In this document: piece by piece, positions 1 through 7,651 of the stretch | How positions within the stretch are numbered: the stretch's first letter is position 1 | Layout: the number at the start of each line of letters is the position of its first letter | Assembly (NCBI GenBank): GCA_965371855.1 | Contig: CBDUZZ010000039.1 | Coordinates: 1 to 41,819, forward strand | DNA from: JAADEM01 sp965371855 | Lineage (GTDB): Bacteria > Bacteroidota > Bacteroidia > Bacteroidales > Marinilabiliaceae | Reading direction: 5' to 3' | Length of the DNA stretch: 41,819 nt | Position numbers and translations under genes: made by a program | Notes under the pieces: model-generated | Seen by the model: the letters and a program-made list of their open reading frames with translations, nothing else | What the model was told of the DNA's origin: nothing | Databases searched by the model: none

Positions 1-1
1 T

Positions 2-1177
2 AAGGCATCAGGCAAACATCAGGAACAACTGAAAAACTTCGATGTAAAACAGCTTATTTTGCCATTAAAGGGAACAAAAGAGGAAAAAGACATTGCCGAT
101 TTTTTCAGTTTGGGCAAAGATGCCAAAGACTTGTCAAAACTCTTTTTGAATATGCTGAACAGCATCTATTCTACTACCATCGCCGAAATTGAATCATTCG
201 AGATTGACCTGAACAATCCACCGGTTATGGCACAATCAATTATTTCTATCAAAAACATCCCGCTTGGTACACAAGGCAATTTGCTTTGTATAACGGGTGG
301 GGAAGGCACAGGAAAAAGTAATTATGTCTCCTCATTTGTTTCCGGGGCTATTTCCGAAAACGAGAATGTTAACACATTGGGGTTAGGCATCCTGCAAAAT
401 AAATCCAATAAAGCTATCCTGCTGTATGACACAGAGCAATCCGAAGCACAATCATTTAAAAATGTCCAAAATGTGCTCAAACGAGCCAGGGCAATACATA
501 AACCGGATTGTTTTCATTCTTTTTGTTTAACCAGCAAATCCCGTAAAGGAAGGTTGAAATTCATTTATGAAACAATGGATAAATTTTACTACGAGCACAA
601 CGGTATTCACCTGGTAGTTATAGACGGCATTGCTGATTTAATACGTTGTGCCAACGATGAAGCAGAAAGCGTAGCTGTTGTTGATGAAATTTACCGGTTG
701 GCAGGGCTCTATAATACCTGCATTGTTTGTGTACTGCATTACATTCCCAACGGGATTAAATTACGGGGGCATCTCGGGTCTGAACTACAGCGCAAGGCAG
801 CTTCTATTCTCGCCATTGAGCAAGATGACAACCCGGCTGTTTCGGTAGTTAAAGCAATTAAAGTACGTGAAGGCAGCCCTTTGGATGTGCCATTGATGCA
901 GTTTGCCTGGAGCAAAGAACAAGCTATGCACACCTACATTGGCGAAAAGCCAAACAAAACCAAAGATAAACGAAAAGAAGACGAACTAAAAAGTGTTGTA
1001 AAAAAGATATTTGTCACTGAGAAACATCAAACTTACAATAAGTTATGCAGGAATATGGAAAGCTTTATGGACGTTAAAGAACGTACTGCCAAAGGTTATA
1101 TCAAATTTATGAAAGACAAAGAAATCATCGTCAAAGATCCTGCTAATGAAAATTATTACCAAATGGGGTTAAAATAA
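2..1177 (+). CDS. Primase/helicase-type AAA ATPase, C-terminal part (partial at left edge)
   Basis: The reading frame is open from base 2, so the gene enters from outside the window and the TTG at 59 is not a real start. A P-loop, GEGTGKS, lies at about 299-319. A Walker B-like strand, HLVVIDG, follows at about 607-630. The residues before the P-loop, including KDIADFF, resemble the end of a toprim-like primase region. This suggests the primase plus RecA/DnaB-like ATPase proteins of Bacteroidota mobile elements, which open or prime DNA for element replication. The last 80 residues look like a small winged-helix segment. The gene ends 16 bp before an excisionase-like HTH gene on the same strand, which fits a mobile-element replication/excision operon. 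The family is inferred from motifs; the exact subfamily is uncertain. Confidence 0.7.
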   Translation, partial: KASGKHQEQLKNFDVKQLILPLKGTKEEKDIADFFSLGKDAKDLSKLFLNMLNSIYSTTIAEIESFEIDLNNPPVMAQSIISIKNIPLGTQGNLLCITGGEGTGKSNYVSSFVSGAISENENVNTLGLGILQNKSNKAILLYDTEQSEAQSFKNVQNVLKRARAIHKPDCFHSFCLTSKSRKGRLKFIYETMDKFYYEHNGIHLVVIDGIADLIRCANDEAESVAVVDEIYRLAGLYNTCIVCVLHYIPNGIKLRGHLGSELQRKAASILAIEQDDNPAVSVVKAIKVREGSPLDVPLMQFAWSKEQAMHTYIGEKPNKTKDKRKEDELKSVVKKIFVTEKHQTYNKLCRNMESFMDVKERTAKGYIKFMKDKEIIVKDPANENYYQMGLK

Positions 1178-1193
1178 GGCCAAATAATGAAAA

Positions 1194-1469
1194 ATGATGT
1201 ATACGGATAAAGAAAATATCGAAGCCTTTATGGAACGGGTTTTGGAGCAAATAGAGTTGCTTCACCAAAAAACAGACAAGCTTTTGTCAAATAAAAAAGA
1301 CAATGACATAAAACTGTTTGACAATCAAGACCTCTGCCAGCTACTTAATGTAAACAAACGAACTTTGCAGCGATATCGCTCAAAAGGTATTTTAAAGTAT
1401 GTACGAATAGGTGGCAAAACTTTTTATACCCTAAACAATGTGAATGAGTTTATAAAACAACACAGCTAA
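1194..1469 (+). CDS. Excisionase-like helix-turn-helix protein (MerR/HTH_17 type)
   Basis: This 91-residue protein has a polar, coiled-coil-like N-terminus. Its C-terminal half matches the HTH_17 pattern: DNQDLCQLLNVNKRTLQRY, then a GILKYVRIGGK wing and a closing NEFIK helix. Such proteins bind DNA and act as excisionases or regulators in Bacteroidota integrative and mobilizable elements. Two consecutive ATG codons begin it (1194 and 1197); either could serve. It lies 16 bp after the ATPase gene and is probably co-transcribed. No integrase or attachment site is visible downstream, so the element's end cannot be placed exactly, but no mobile-element gene follows it. Confidence 0.75.
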   Translation: MMYTDKENIEAFMERVLEQIELLHQKTDKLLSNKKDNDIKLFDNQDLCQLLNVNKRTLQRYRSKGILKYVRIGGKTFYTLNNVNEFIKQHS

Positions 1470-1588
1470 GGAACAAATATATAATCGACATATTAATCTG
1501 CATTGTTTTGTGTTTTCGTGGCGTTTATTAAGGATGATCTTTACCATGGTCATCTGTTAAACGAATCCATGGCCAATTATTAGCACAT

Positions 1589-2243
1589 TTATATTATGTT
1601 CTGTTTACTTGCAAAAAATACAGCCTCGGCAGAATTATTGGCATGAAGTTTTTTAAATATTTTAGTTTTATGATTTTTTATTGTTGATTCTGATATCTTC
1701 AATTCTTTTGATATTAATTCTACCTGATTTCCAATAGCAATATAGTTCAATATTTCCATTTCCCTTTTTGTGAGTTTTATATCTTGAACAACTTCAAAAG
1801 TCTTATGCTTTCTATTAAAGTTATATCTTATATTTGTCGTCGTGCATAAATATATGAACATCTCCATATTCTTTCCTTGTAGATAACGCCACTAAACATA
1901 TTGCCATCCAAATATTCCCGTCATCTGTAAAAATTAATGGTGCTAGCTTATGATTAATCATTATTAAGCTATTATTTGACTTATGCTATTAACCTGAAAT
2001 CATAAGAGTTATATCCTTTACTACGCCTTTCTTTAGGCAATTCATAAAAAAAATTAAAGCCGCCCACATTCAAATCAAATAAAAGCTCCAGGTCATCAGG
2101 GGGGACACATAAGCCATAAAAATCATATCCTAATTTTAAAACTTCTTCTTGAGTATATCCACTTAAGAAGAGTGGGTTTGAAGAAACAGAGTAAGATGCA
2201 GTTATATCTCCATATCGGTATAGTAGCTTTTCTATTAAGGGAC
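1589..2243 (-). pseudogene. PAS-LuxR type transcriptional regulator, decayed by frameshifts
   Basis: The 3' part (1589-1867) encodes a clear LuxR/GerE DNA-binding domain (LTKREMEILNYIAIGN, then SESTIKNHKTKIFKKL). Reading upstream on the minus strand, the homology continues in other frames. One stretch, about 1830-1965, gives TDDGNIWMAICLVALSTRKE. Another, about 1983-2243, gives GYTQEEVLKLGYDFYGLCVP. These are the PAS-like sensor parts of a common Bacteroidota LuxR family. One extra base near 1826 and a second shift with stop codons at about 1965-1985 break the frame. The N-terminus is missing, because the coding sequence meets a GH95 fragment near 2243. A 92-residue HTH protein starting at 1867 could still be translated, but it would lack its sensor. 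The breaks are visible in the sequence; loss of function is inference. Confidence 0.75.
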
Positions 2244-2560
2244 TTTATCTTTGTATCATGAAGCTTACCATTTTCCCATTCTATATCAATTTCGAAACCG
2301 CCCCGTGCCCTCAATCCTATTACTCTCCCGGTTGGCCATGCCTTTGGCAATGCCGGCAGTAATTCTATTTCGTATGAACCATCAGGTAACTTCACATGCG
2401 ATTGCAACAGCATTTCTGCTATTCCTGCCGGAGCACCAAAATTACCGTCTGCCTGAAATATCTGCCAGCTTAACGGTTCCTTGCTGCCTTTTTTCATCGC
2501 CCGGTGTGCATCGAACATATTAGGGTAAGTTTGCAAATCAATTAGGCCACCAGAATTCCG
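2244..2560 (-). pseudogene. GH95 alpha-L-fucosidase fragment (C-terminal part)
   Basis: The minus strand encodes QTYPNMFDAH, then WQIFQADGNFGAPAGIAEML and LLPALPKAWPTGRV. This is the signature of the late catalytic and C-terminal part of GH95-type fucosidases/galactosidases, which are normally about 750-850 residues. Only about 100 residues remain. The upstream end is cut near 2560, beyond which an in-frame stop appears. The downstream end runs into the decayed LuxR gene near 2243. There is no start codon at the expected place. A GH95 relic near a functional GH29 gene suggests the strain or an ancestor had a larger fucose-degrading set. The family call is confident; the exact breakpoints are approximate. 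Confidence 0.75.
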
Positions 2561-2622
2561 TATTTCGCAGACTTACTGTAATTAAATTTGACTCATTTAG
2601 AAATTCTTTTAGCTTGTTTTTT

Positions 2623-2643
2623 ATCCGGCTTATAATGCCGGAT
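2623..2643. repeat. Short inverted repeat in a gene-free stretch
   Basis: ATCCGGC at 2623-2629 and GCCGGAT at 2637-2643 form a 7-bp stem with a 7-nt loop. It sits in the stretch 2561-2773, between two gene fragments, where no gene is supported. No U-tract follows, so it is not a convincing terminator. A minus-strand run of about 30 open codons (2593-2685) lies across it without a start codon. Confidence 0.3.
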
Positions 2644-2773
2644 CCAATATTTTAGCACCTCGCTGATTAGCTCATTGAATTTATTTAGTCATGCAAAGTT
2701 ATTTCACTTAACAAAGCGTTACCGAAAAAGGACATGGTATAGGTACAAATCACTGGATAATATTTGCGATATA

Positions 2774-3062
2774 CTATTCCCGATGCTGGAGATACACCAA
2801 TAATGCCTCCTTTTGCATTTTGATATCATTTCCACAATATTGATTTCCCATACACCAACTCAAACATCTTCTTGCCGCTTCCAAATATTTCTCGTTTTTT
2901 GTATAATCATACAAACGATATAAAAGCAAGAACCAGATAGCCATTCCTTTTTCGGAGATAACGCCATCTTGTCTGTCTATATTAATATCCAGCCGATAAG
3001 GCAAGGCCCCATTCGGGAATTGAGAATCAATTATGTAATCAGCCATTTTATTTGCTTTTTTT
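2774..3062 (-). pseudogene. Tail of an alpha/alpha-barrel protein, fused to sigma factor relic
   Basis: About 90 residues are read in frame directly after the region 4 helices of the decayed sigma gene. Features include ADYIIDSQFPNGALPYRLD, EKGMAIWFLLLYRLYDY and EKYLEAARRCLSWC. This helix pattern, with a DSQFPNGALPY turn, resembles the C-terminal helices of (alpha/alpha)6-barrel carbohydrate enzymes, but I cannot name a family. The intact sigma paralogue at 16494 diverges from this copy at about 3060, so the fusion point is there. It is therefore the broken end of an unrelated gene joined by recombination, not a natural two-domain protein. Confidence 0.55.
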
Positions 3063-3447
3063 CGTAAGGCTCTGCTCATTTGGTTTTCAACAGTTTTAAC
3101 AGAAATCTTCATGTCATTTGCTATTTCTTTATAAGTAAGTCCGGTTTTTCGGCTTAATAAAAATACTTTTCTTGTTTTTGATGGTAATTTTGAGGTGTAA
3201 TAATAAAGGTTCAATGTCTTCTTCCTGTATTTGATTGTTCTCTGAACAAATAATATCCGATAAATTTTCTAATGAGATTTCAATATCAATTCGTTTGTTT
3301 CTCAAATAATCAATACATTTATACTTTGTGTAACTCAATAAAAGCCGTTCAGTTTTTCGATTTTTTTCTATTTGCCATTCTCCCATAAATGAATGAATAA
3401 ATTCTGGACAATATCTTCTGTAATTGTATTATCTGAAATTATTTTTA
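3060..3447 (-). pseudogene. Decayed duplicate of the ECF sigma factor gene
   Basis: The minus strand matches the intact ECF sigma gene at 16494-17036 over about 390 bp, at roughly 80-85% by eye. It covers KIISDNTI..EDIVQ..LF (region 2), KYKCIDYLR, and KTGLTYKEIAND..ISVKTVENQMSRALR (region 4). The match starts at about 3447, exactly at the stop codon of the neighbouring flavodoxin gene, so the first 30 or so residues are gone. Frameshifts near 3385 and 3210 split the rest into three frames. The 3' end is replaced by an unrelated alpha/alpha-barrel tail. No functional sigma factor can be made. It lies in the same orientation as the intact copy. Confidence 0.85.
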
Positions 3448-5190
3448 GTTAATTTTTGGAACATTTGCCATATAAGATTTCTTACCATCTAAACTTTCCC
3501 AAAAAGCGTCTGCTTGTTGCTGAAATGTTTCTTTTGAAACTAATGGGTCTTGTATTTTCTTCATTATTTCTTTATCAATAAAACCATCACGAACAATTTG
3601 TTTCCCAGCTGTAATACATAATTCTTTGATTAATTCTCTTCGTGCTTCGTAAACAGGTTGAACAATCATTTCTGAGGCTGGCATATAAAATTCACCCATT
3701 AAATGAGAATTTTCATTATGAGAGTCCCAAGCCCTAAACATTCCTGTTAAACCGTCAAAGTTATGTGCAACATCTGGAAATCCTGATGCACTAAAAACAA
3801 CAAATCCTTGTTCTCCTTTTTCGGGAAAACGGTCGGGGTGCATTATGTTACCATTATCATTCAGTAACATATACGGCTGTAAAACAGGCAATAGTCTATC
3901 CATAAAAGTTTTTAATATTCCTGATACATTAAAAATATATAAAGGCGAGGCAAATACAACAAGGTCGGCTTCTCTATACTTTTTACGGAACATTGTCATA
4001 TCATCTTTAAATATACACTCCCCCGGTGTTTTCGTCCAACAAGTATAACAACCTGTGCATTCTTTTATGTTATAATTTTTTAGTTTGAAATACTCTACAT
4101 TGGCACCTGCCTCTTTGGCACCGTCAATAAAATGATTGACCATAAAAGTAGTTTTACTATTCTTATCGCTTCTGTAACCACCATCGAAAACTACAATATT
4201 TTTTATTTTATTTGGTTCAAAATGTTTGTAATCATAGGTAACAGGTTTTATTTTTACCTTATTCTTGGATATTGTTGGTGGAGCAAACATTTCTGCAAAT
4301 TTTAACATAATTGTTGCATCACCTTCAATTTCGTATTCATTATTAATAAAAGCCTTATCACCAGAAACTTCGTTGTTCGAAATATTTAACCACAATTGAG
4401 TGTCGCAACGGATTATTGTTTTAGGGTTTGGGTGCTCTCCTTTATTATAGGTGCATTTTTTGTCGCTAATAATTAAATGTCCGATTGTAGGTTCTTGTCC
4501 TGTTAGAAAAAACTGAATAACGGTATTTACTCCACTCGCTTTTTCTTTATCTAATCCAAAAGGCATTGATACAAATAAGTCTTCAATTGTTTTAAATATT
4601 ATTTGCTTCCCACCTACTTTTTGCATTAAGTAATCCGGTAATTTTTTTGTAACAGGAATGCCAACTATCAGCAATATCGCAATAGGAACTATTGTTGCAA
4701 TTATTGTGTTTATTGCATAATCTGCATTATATCGTATTACAGTTAACAAAATTGCTAATGCAAATAATACTGTCCAAATTAAATTTAATATTAGATTTAT
4801 TTTATAAAACTGCTCTCCTTCTACAATACATTTTGGATAGTTCTTTTTTGAAAATTCGTAAGTGAACAGTTTAATTTTTAATATCGGCGGTATTATTGTT
4901 GCTAAAAACAAGCCCAAATACATACTTGCAATAATATTTTCGATATAAAATTGTCCGATTTGAGGAATAAAAAACACCATTAAAGCACCTATTGTCGATA
5001 TACCGGTTAAGCCATAAAGGAAATGATTTTTTACTTTTAGTAATAAAGAAATAATAAAATTGACAAATATTAGTCCTGTAAAAATTAGCATAAATGGGTG
5101 AATATTATGTATTCTAAATCCAGAACCTTCGACAATAACATTCAAAACTATTATTAATACAAATGGTATATATTTGATGATATTTTTCAT
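3445..5190 (-). CDS. Membrane-anchored flavodoxin-like NAD(P)H oxidoreductase with SCP2-like domain
   Basis: This 581-residue protein has three parts. Residues 1-185 contain several membrane helices. Residues about 200-300 resemble an SCP2 sterol-carrier domain (TVIQFFLTGQEPTIGHLIISD). The last about 260 residues are an NADPH-dependent FMN reductase/flavodoxin fold: KNIVVFDGGYRSDKNS for FMN phosphate binding, CTGCYTCW, and ADLVVFASPLYIFNVSG. The CxxCxxC-like cysteines recall iron-sulfur flavoproteins. Its role is probably electron transfer or quinone/xenobiotic reduction at the inner membrane. An AAAAGGAG ribosome site lies just before the ATG. The preceding 150 bp hold a duplicated DUF2141 gene tail and then the SDR gene, all on the same strand. 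The architecture is clear; the substrate is unknown. Confidence 0.75.
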   Translation of the reverse strand: MKNIIKYIPFVLIIVLNVIVEGSGFRIHNIHPFMLIFTGLIFVNFIISLLLKVKNHFLYGLTGISTIGALMVFFIPQIGQFYIENIIASMYLGLFLATIIPPILKIKLFTYEFSKKNYPKCIVEGEQFYKINLILNLIWTVLFALAILLTVIRYNADYAINTIIATIVPIAILLIVGIPVTKKLPDYLMQKVGGKQIIFKTIEDLFVSMPFGLDKEKASGVNTVIQFFLTGQEPTIGHLIISDKKCTYNKGEHPNPKTIIRCDTQLWLNISNNEVSGDKAFINNEYEIEGDATIMLKFAEMFAPPTISKNKVKIKPVTYDYKHFEPNKIKNIVVFDGGYRSDKNSKTTFMVNHFIDGAKEAGANVEYFKLKNYNIKECTGCYTCWTKTPGECIFKDDMTMFRKKYREADLVVFASPLYIFNVSGILKTFMDRLLPVLQPYMLLNDNGNIMHPDRFPEKGEQGFVVFSASGFPDVAHNFDGLTGMFRAWDSHNENSHLMGEFYMPASEMIVQPVYEARRELIKELCITAGKQIVRDGFIDKEIMKKIQDPLVSKETFQQQADAFWESLDGKKSYMANVPKIN

Positions 5191-5203
5191 ACCAACTCCT
5201 TTT

Positions 5204-5346
5204 TTACTCTAAATTGATAACTAACTTAATAACTTTTTTACTTGTAACTTTAAATGAAACTTTTTCGAATTCAGAAGAGTCAAAAGTTCCAAGAACATTT
5301 TTTGAAAAAACATAATTCTCTTTTGGTGCACCAAATAAATTTTTAT
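5204..5346 (-). pseudogene. Duplicated 3' tail of the DUF2141 gene
   Basis: This 143-bp segment aligns without gaps to 6118-6260, the 3' end of the intact DUF2141 gene. Its frame stays open for about 46 codons, from KNLFGAPKEN to VINLE and the stop. The stop and the following ribosome-binding stretch (GAGTAAAAAGGA) are also shared, so the copied unit includes the signal that starts the next gene. The SDR stop codon (5343-5345) lies inside the copy. The fragment has no start codon and is not expected to be made. It indicates a partial duplication around the SDR gene. Confidence 0.85.
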
Positions 5347-6104
5347 GACATTTTCCCTATCATCCATACCAATAAATTCCTTGAAGGTATAGTGTGTGAT
5401 AGCGACATTAAGTTATTCTTAAATCCGGGAATAATTGTCATTTTATTTTTCATCAATCCTTTATACCCTATTTTGGCAACAACTTTGGCATTCATTTCCT
5501 TTTTGAAGATATTAGAACTTTCCGCTGTTGCTCTTTTTTTAAAACCTGTTGAAGTTGGTCCGGGACAAAGAACACTTACGGAGATGTTTGTGTCTTTAAG
5601 TTCGTAATGCAAGGCTTCTGTAAAGTGTAATACATAAGATTTTGTTGCAGCATAAATTGCAAATTTTGGAACTGGCTGAAAAGATGCTGTTGACGCTATA
5701 TTTAAAATTTTACCACTATCCTTTTTTTTCATTTCCTTTACAAATAGAAGACTTAGTTCTGTTAGTGTAGTGATGTTTAGATTTATCATATCTGTTGTTT
5801 TAACTAAATCGCTATCAACAAAACTTCCATAATTTCCAAATCCTGCGTTATTGATTAATATATCGATTTGGATTTTTCTACCTGTAATTTCAGAATATAA
5901 TTTACTTGCACTATTTGTTTGCGATAAATCAAAAGGTAAAACGGTTACTCGTATGTCGTATTCTTTTTCAAAACTTGTAGCGATTTGTACTAATGTTTCT
6001 TCACTTCTTGCAACCAACACAAGATTGTACCCGTTTTCTGCAAATATTTGGGCGAATTCTTTTCCTATTCCGCCAGATGCTCCTGTTATTAATGCTGTTT
6101 TCAT
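5343..6104 (-). CDS. Short-chain dehydrogenase/reductase (SDR)
   Basis: This is a classical SDR of 253 residues. The N-terminal TGASGGIG at residues 7-14 binds the nucleotide, and NNAG lies at 85-88. The catalytic serine is probably S138, and YAATK at 151-155 supplies Tyr and Lys. The Arg after the second strand (VARSE) suggests NADP(H). These cytoplasmic enzymes oxidise or reduce alcohol/ketone groups; the substrate cannot be predicted. The start ATG follows a GTAAAAAGGAAG ribosome site located just after the DUF2141 stop, so the two genes are probably co-translated. The C-terminus ends within the duplicated DUF2141 tail, so the last few residues may have been changed by recombination. Confidence 0.9.
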   Translation of the reverse strand: MKTALITGASGGIGKEFAQIFAENGYNLVLVARSEETLVQIATSFEKEYDIRVTVLPFDLSQTNSASKLYSEITGRKIQIDILINNAGFGNYGSFVDSDLVKTTDMINLNITTLTELSLLFVKEMKKKDSGKILNIASTASFQPVPKFAIYAATKSYVLHFTEALHYELKDTNISVSVLCPGPTSTGFKKRATAESSNIFKKEMNAKVVAKIGYKGLMKNKMTIIPGFKNNLMSLSHTIPSRNLLVWMIGKMS

Positions 6105-6117
6105 AGTAACTTCCTTT

Positions 6118-6260
6118 TTACTCTAAATTGATAGTTAAGTTAATAACTTTTTTATTTATAACTTTAAATGAAACTTTTTCGAATTCAGGAGGACTAAAAG
6201 TCCCATAAACATTTTTGGAAAAACCATATTTTTCTTTTGGTACACCAAATAAATTTTTAT
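6118..6260. repeat. Direct repeat, copy 2 (partner of 5204-5346)
   Basis: This is the parent copy of the 143-bp direct repeat. It is the 3' end of the intact DUF2141 gene, in the same orientation as 5204-5346 and without indels. Together the copies bracket the SDR gene. Confidence 0.85.
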
Positions 6261-6546
6261 CTATTTCTTGGTTTTTATTTTCGTCGTGCCATACAGCAAT
6301 AGCATATGTACCATCGGGTAAGTTTTCAAAAGTGTAGTTCGTGATTCCTGTTTTTGTAGGTTTTAATTTTGCTCTCTGGAGTCCTTTTCCATAAAGAGGG
6401 AATGTTGACTTGTCATTGTAAATACCAATTTCAACATTACCATCAGTATTTTCGATTCCAGTAATAGTTACTTTTACAATTCCATTTTGTGCAAAAGTTG
6501 GTGTGGCAAATACCATTATTACTATTGCCATAATTAAATTCTTCAT
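6118..6546 (-). CDS. DUF2141 domain secreted protein
   Basis: This 142-residue protein has a Sec signal peptide (cleavage probably near PTFAQN, about residue 20). The remaining beta-rich domain shows typical DUF2141 features: a GNVEIGIYN strand, NLPDGTYAIAVWHDENKN with its acidic D-E-N-K-N turn, and KNLFGVPKEKYGFS. Members are small exported proteins of unknown function, often beside SDR or regulatory genes in Bacteroidota. It heads a likely operon with the SDR and flavodoxin-like genes. Its last 46 codons and stop are duplicated at 5204-5346. A possible Bacteroidota promoter lies upstream at 6578-6604. Confidence 0.85.
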   Translation of the reverse strand: MKNLIMAIVIMVFATPTFAQNGIVKVTITGIENTDGNVEIGIYNDKSTFPLYGKGLQRAKLKPTKTGITNYTFENLPDGTYAIAVWHDENKNQEIDKNLFGVPKEKYGFSKNVYGTFSPPEFEKVSFKVINKKVINLTINLE

Positions 6547-6577
6547 CGTATAAATATTTATAAGTTAAACAATGATG

Positions 6578-6604
6578 CAAAAGTAATTAGCCTTGATATA
6601 TCAA
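6578..6604 (-). promoter_or_regulatory. Possible Bacteroidota housekeeping promoter for DUF2141 operon
   Basis: On the minus strand TACTTTTG (6578-6585) fits the -7 consensus TAnnTTTG, and an ATTG at 6602-6605 stands in for the -33 TTTG. The spacer is about 16 nt, slightly short. It lies about 30-60 nt before the DUF2141 start at 6546. Confidence 0.35.
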
Positions 6605-6713
6605 TAAAAATTATGTGACAGAAGGGATAGGTTTTATACGAATGGGATTGAATTTATTTGAAATGGAATGTTTGTTTATTAATGGGAGGCAAATTCTAAG
6701 TAAATCAAAACTA

Positions 6714-7568
6714 TTACAGACTAAATTTACTAATTATTTCCTTTGGGAAACTTCTTGATACGGGGATTGTAAAATCTAAGTTTGTAATATGCAAGTTGAA
6801 ATTTCGTGCATTACCAGACATCTTTATCACCTTATCTAAATTTACAATATAAGAACGGTGACAGCGTTTTATGTTTTCAAAAATAATTAATTGTTCTTCG
6901 ATTTTCAAAATTGAATTTCGTATTAATTTGGATTTAATTTCATTTTCTGCCGTAAAAAAAATGTTGAGATAATTCCCCTCCGATTTAACACAAATTAATT
7001 GCTCTAAGTAAATTGTTAAGATTTCATTTTTGTTTTTAGATACTAATTTAATTATTGTATTTTCATACTTATTTGTTTGATGCTGAATACTCTTTGTGAA
7101 ATTAGTAGCAATATGTTGATTTTTACGTACTAAATTCTTTTCGATAAAATATGTCAAAAAGAGGGTTGGTATTATCCCAACCGAAACGGTAATAAAAATA
7201 AAAAATAATAGACTATGCTGTTCTGTAATTCCTTTACCAATTGAAGAATTGTAAACCCAATTTAAAACAGTTATTATTAAAAATTGTATAACGATGAAGA
7301 TTATATTTTTCTTAATTGTCCATTTATCAAAATCAAAAAGGTTTTTCAAAATAACAGGAGCAACTAAAAAACTAAACAACAATACAATAAATGTAATTCC
7401 AAAAAACCCTAAAACAAATATTGGCTTGTAATACTGAATATCGGTTATTCCAAAAGGTTGAAAGATTAATAAAAACACATAAATAAATCCTGAAAACAAA
7501 ATCGAAGCAAGTATTCTATGATTTTTCTTTTCAATAAATGGAAAGGGTTTATTTAAATATTCATTCAT
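6714..7568 (-). CDS. Membrane LytTR-family transcriptional regulator
   Basis: This 284-residue protein has four hydrophobic helices in the first 150 residues (for example ILFSGFIYVFLLIFQPFGI). A linker follows, then a LytTR DNA-binding domain at about 180-284. Domain landmarks are ICVKSEGNYLNIFF, FENIKRCHRSYIVNLDKV and FTIPVSRSF. LytTR proteins normally bind short direct repeats upstream of targets. Here the sensor is a transmembrane domain, a common Bacteroidota arrangement in which no separate kinase is needed. The gene lies upstream of, and in the same orientation as, the DUF2141-SDR-flavodoxin genes, with a 167-bp gap, and is the obvious candidate to control them. That link is inference. 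Confidence 0.88.
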   Translation of the reverse strand: MNEYLNKPFPFIEKKNHRILASILFSGFIYVFLLIFQPFGITDIQYYKPIFVLGFFGITFIVLLFSFLVAPVILKNLFDFDKWTIKKNIIFIVIQFLIITVLNWVYNSSIGKGITEQHSLLFFIFITVSVGIIPTLFLTYFIEKNLVRKNQHIATNFTKSIQHQTNKYENTIIKLVSKNKNEILTIYLEQLICVKSEGNYLNIFFTAENEIKSKLIRNSILKIEEQLIIFENIKRCHRSYIVNLDKVIKMSGNARNFNLHITNLDFTIPVSRSFPKEIISKFSL

Positions 7569-7651
7569 GTTTTTCTTACATATTGATTAATTTTATGAGT
7601 GCTGTTTTCAATTCTGACTAACGTCAAATTTTGTTGTATGCTGGCATTCTT

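Noticed and set aside
1487..1500. A further CGACATAT downstream of the excisionase-like gene
   Set aside because: No GAATAGGGGT block at the right distance and no gene follows in that direction, so not counted as an ECF promoter.
2774..3214. A natural fusion of sigma region 4 with an enzyme domain
   Set aside because: The intact paralogue shows where the homology ends, and the upstream sigma part is frameshifted, so it is a recombination product.
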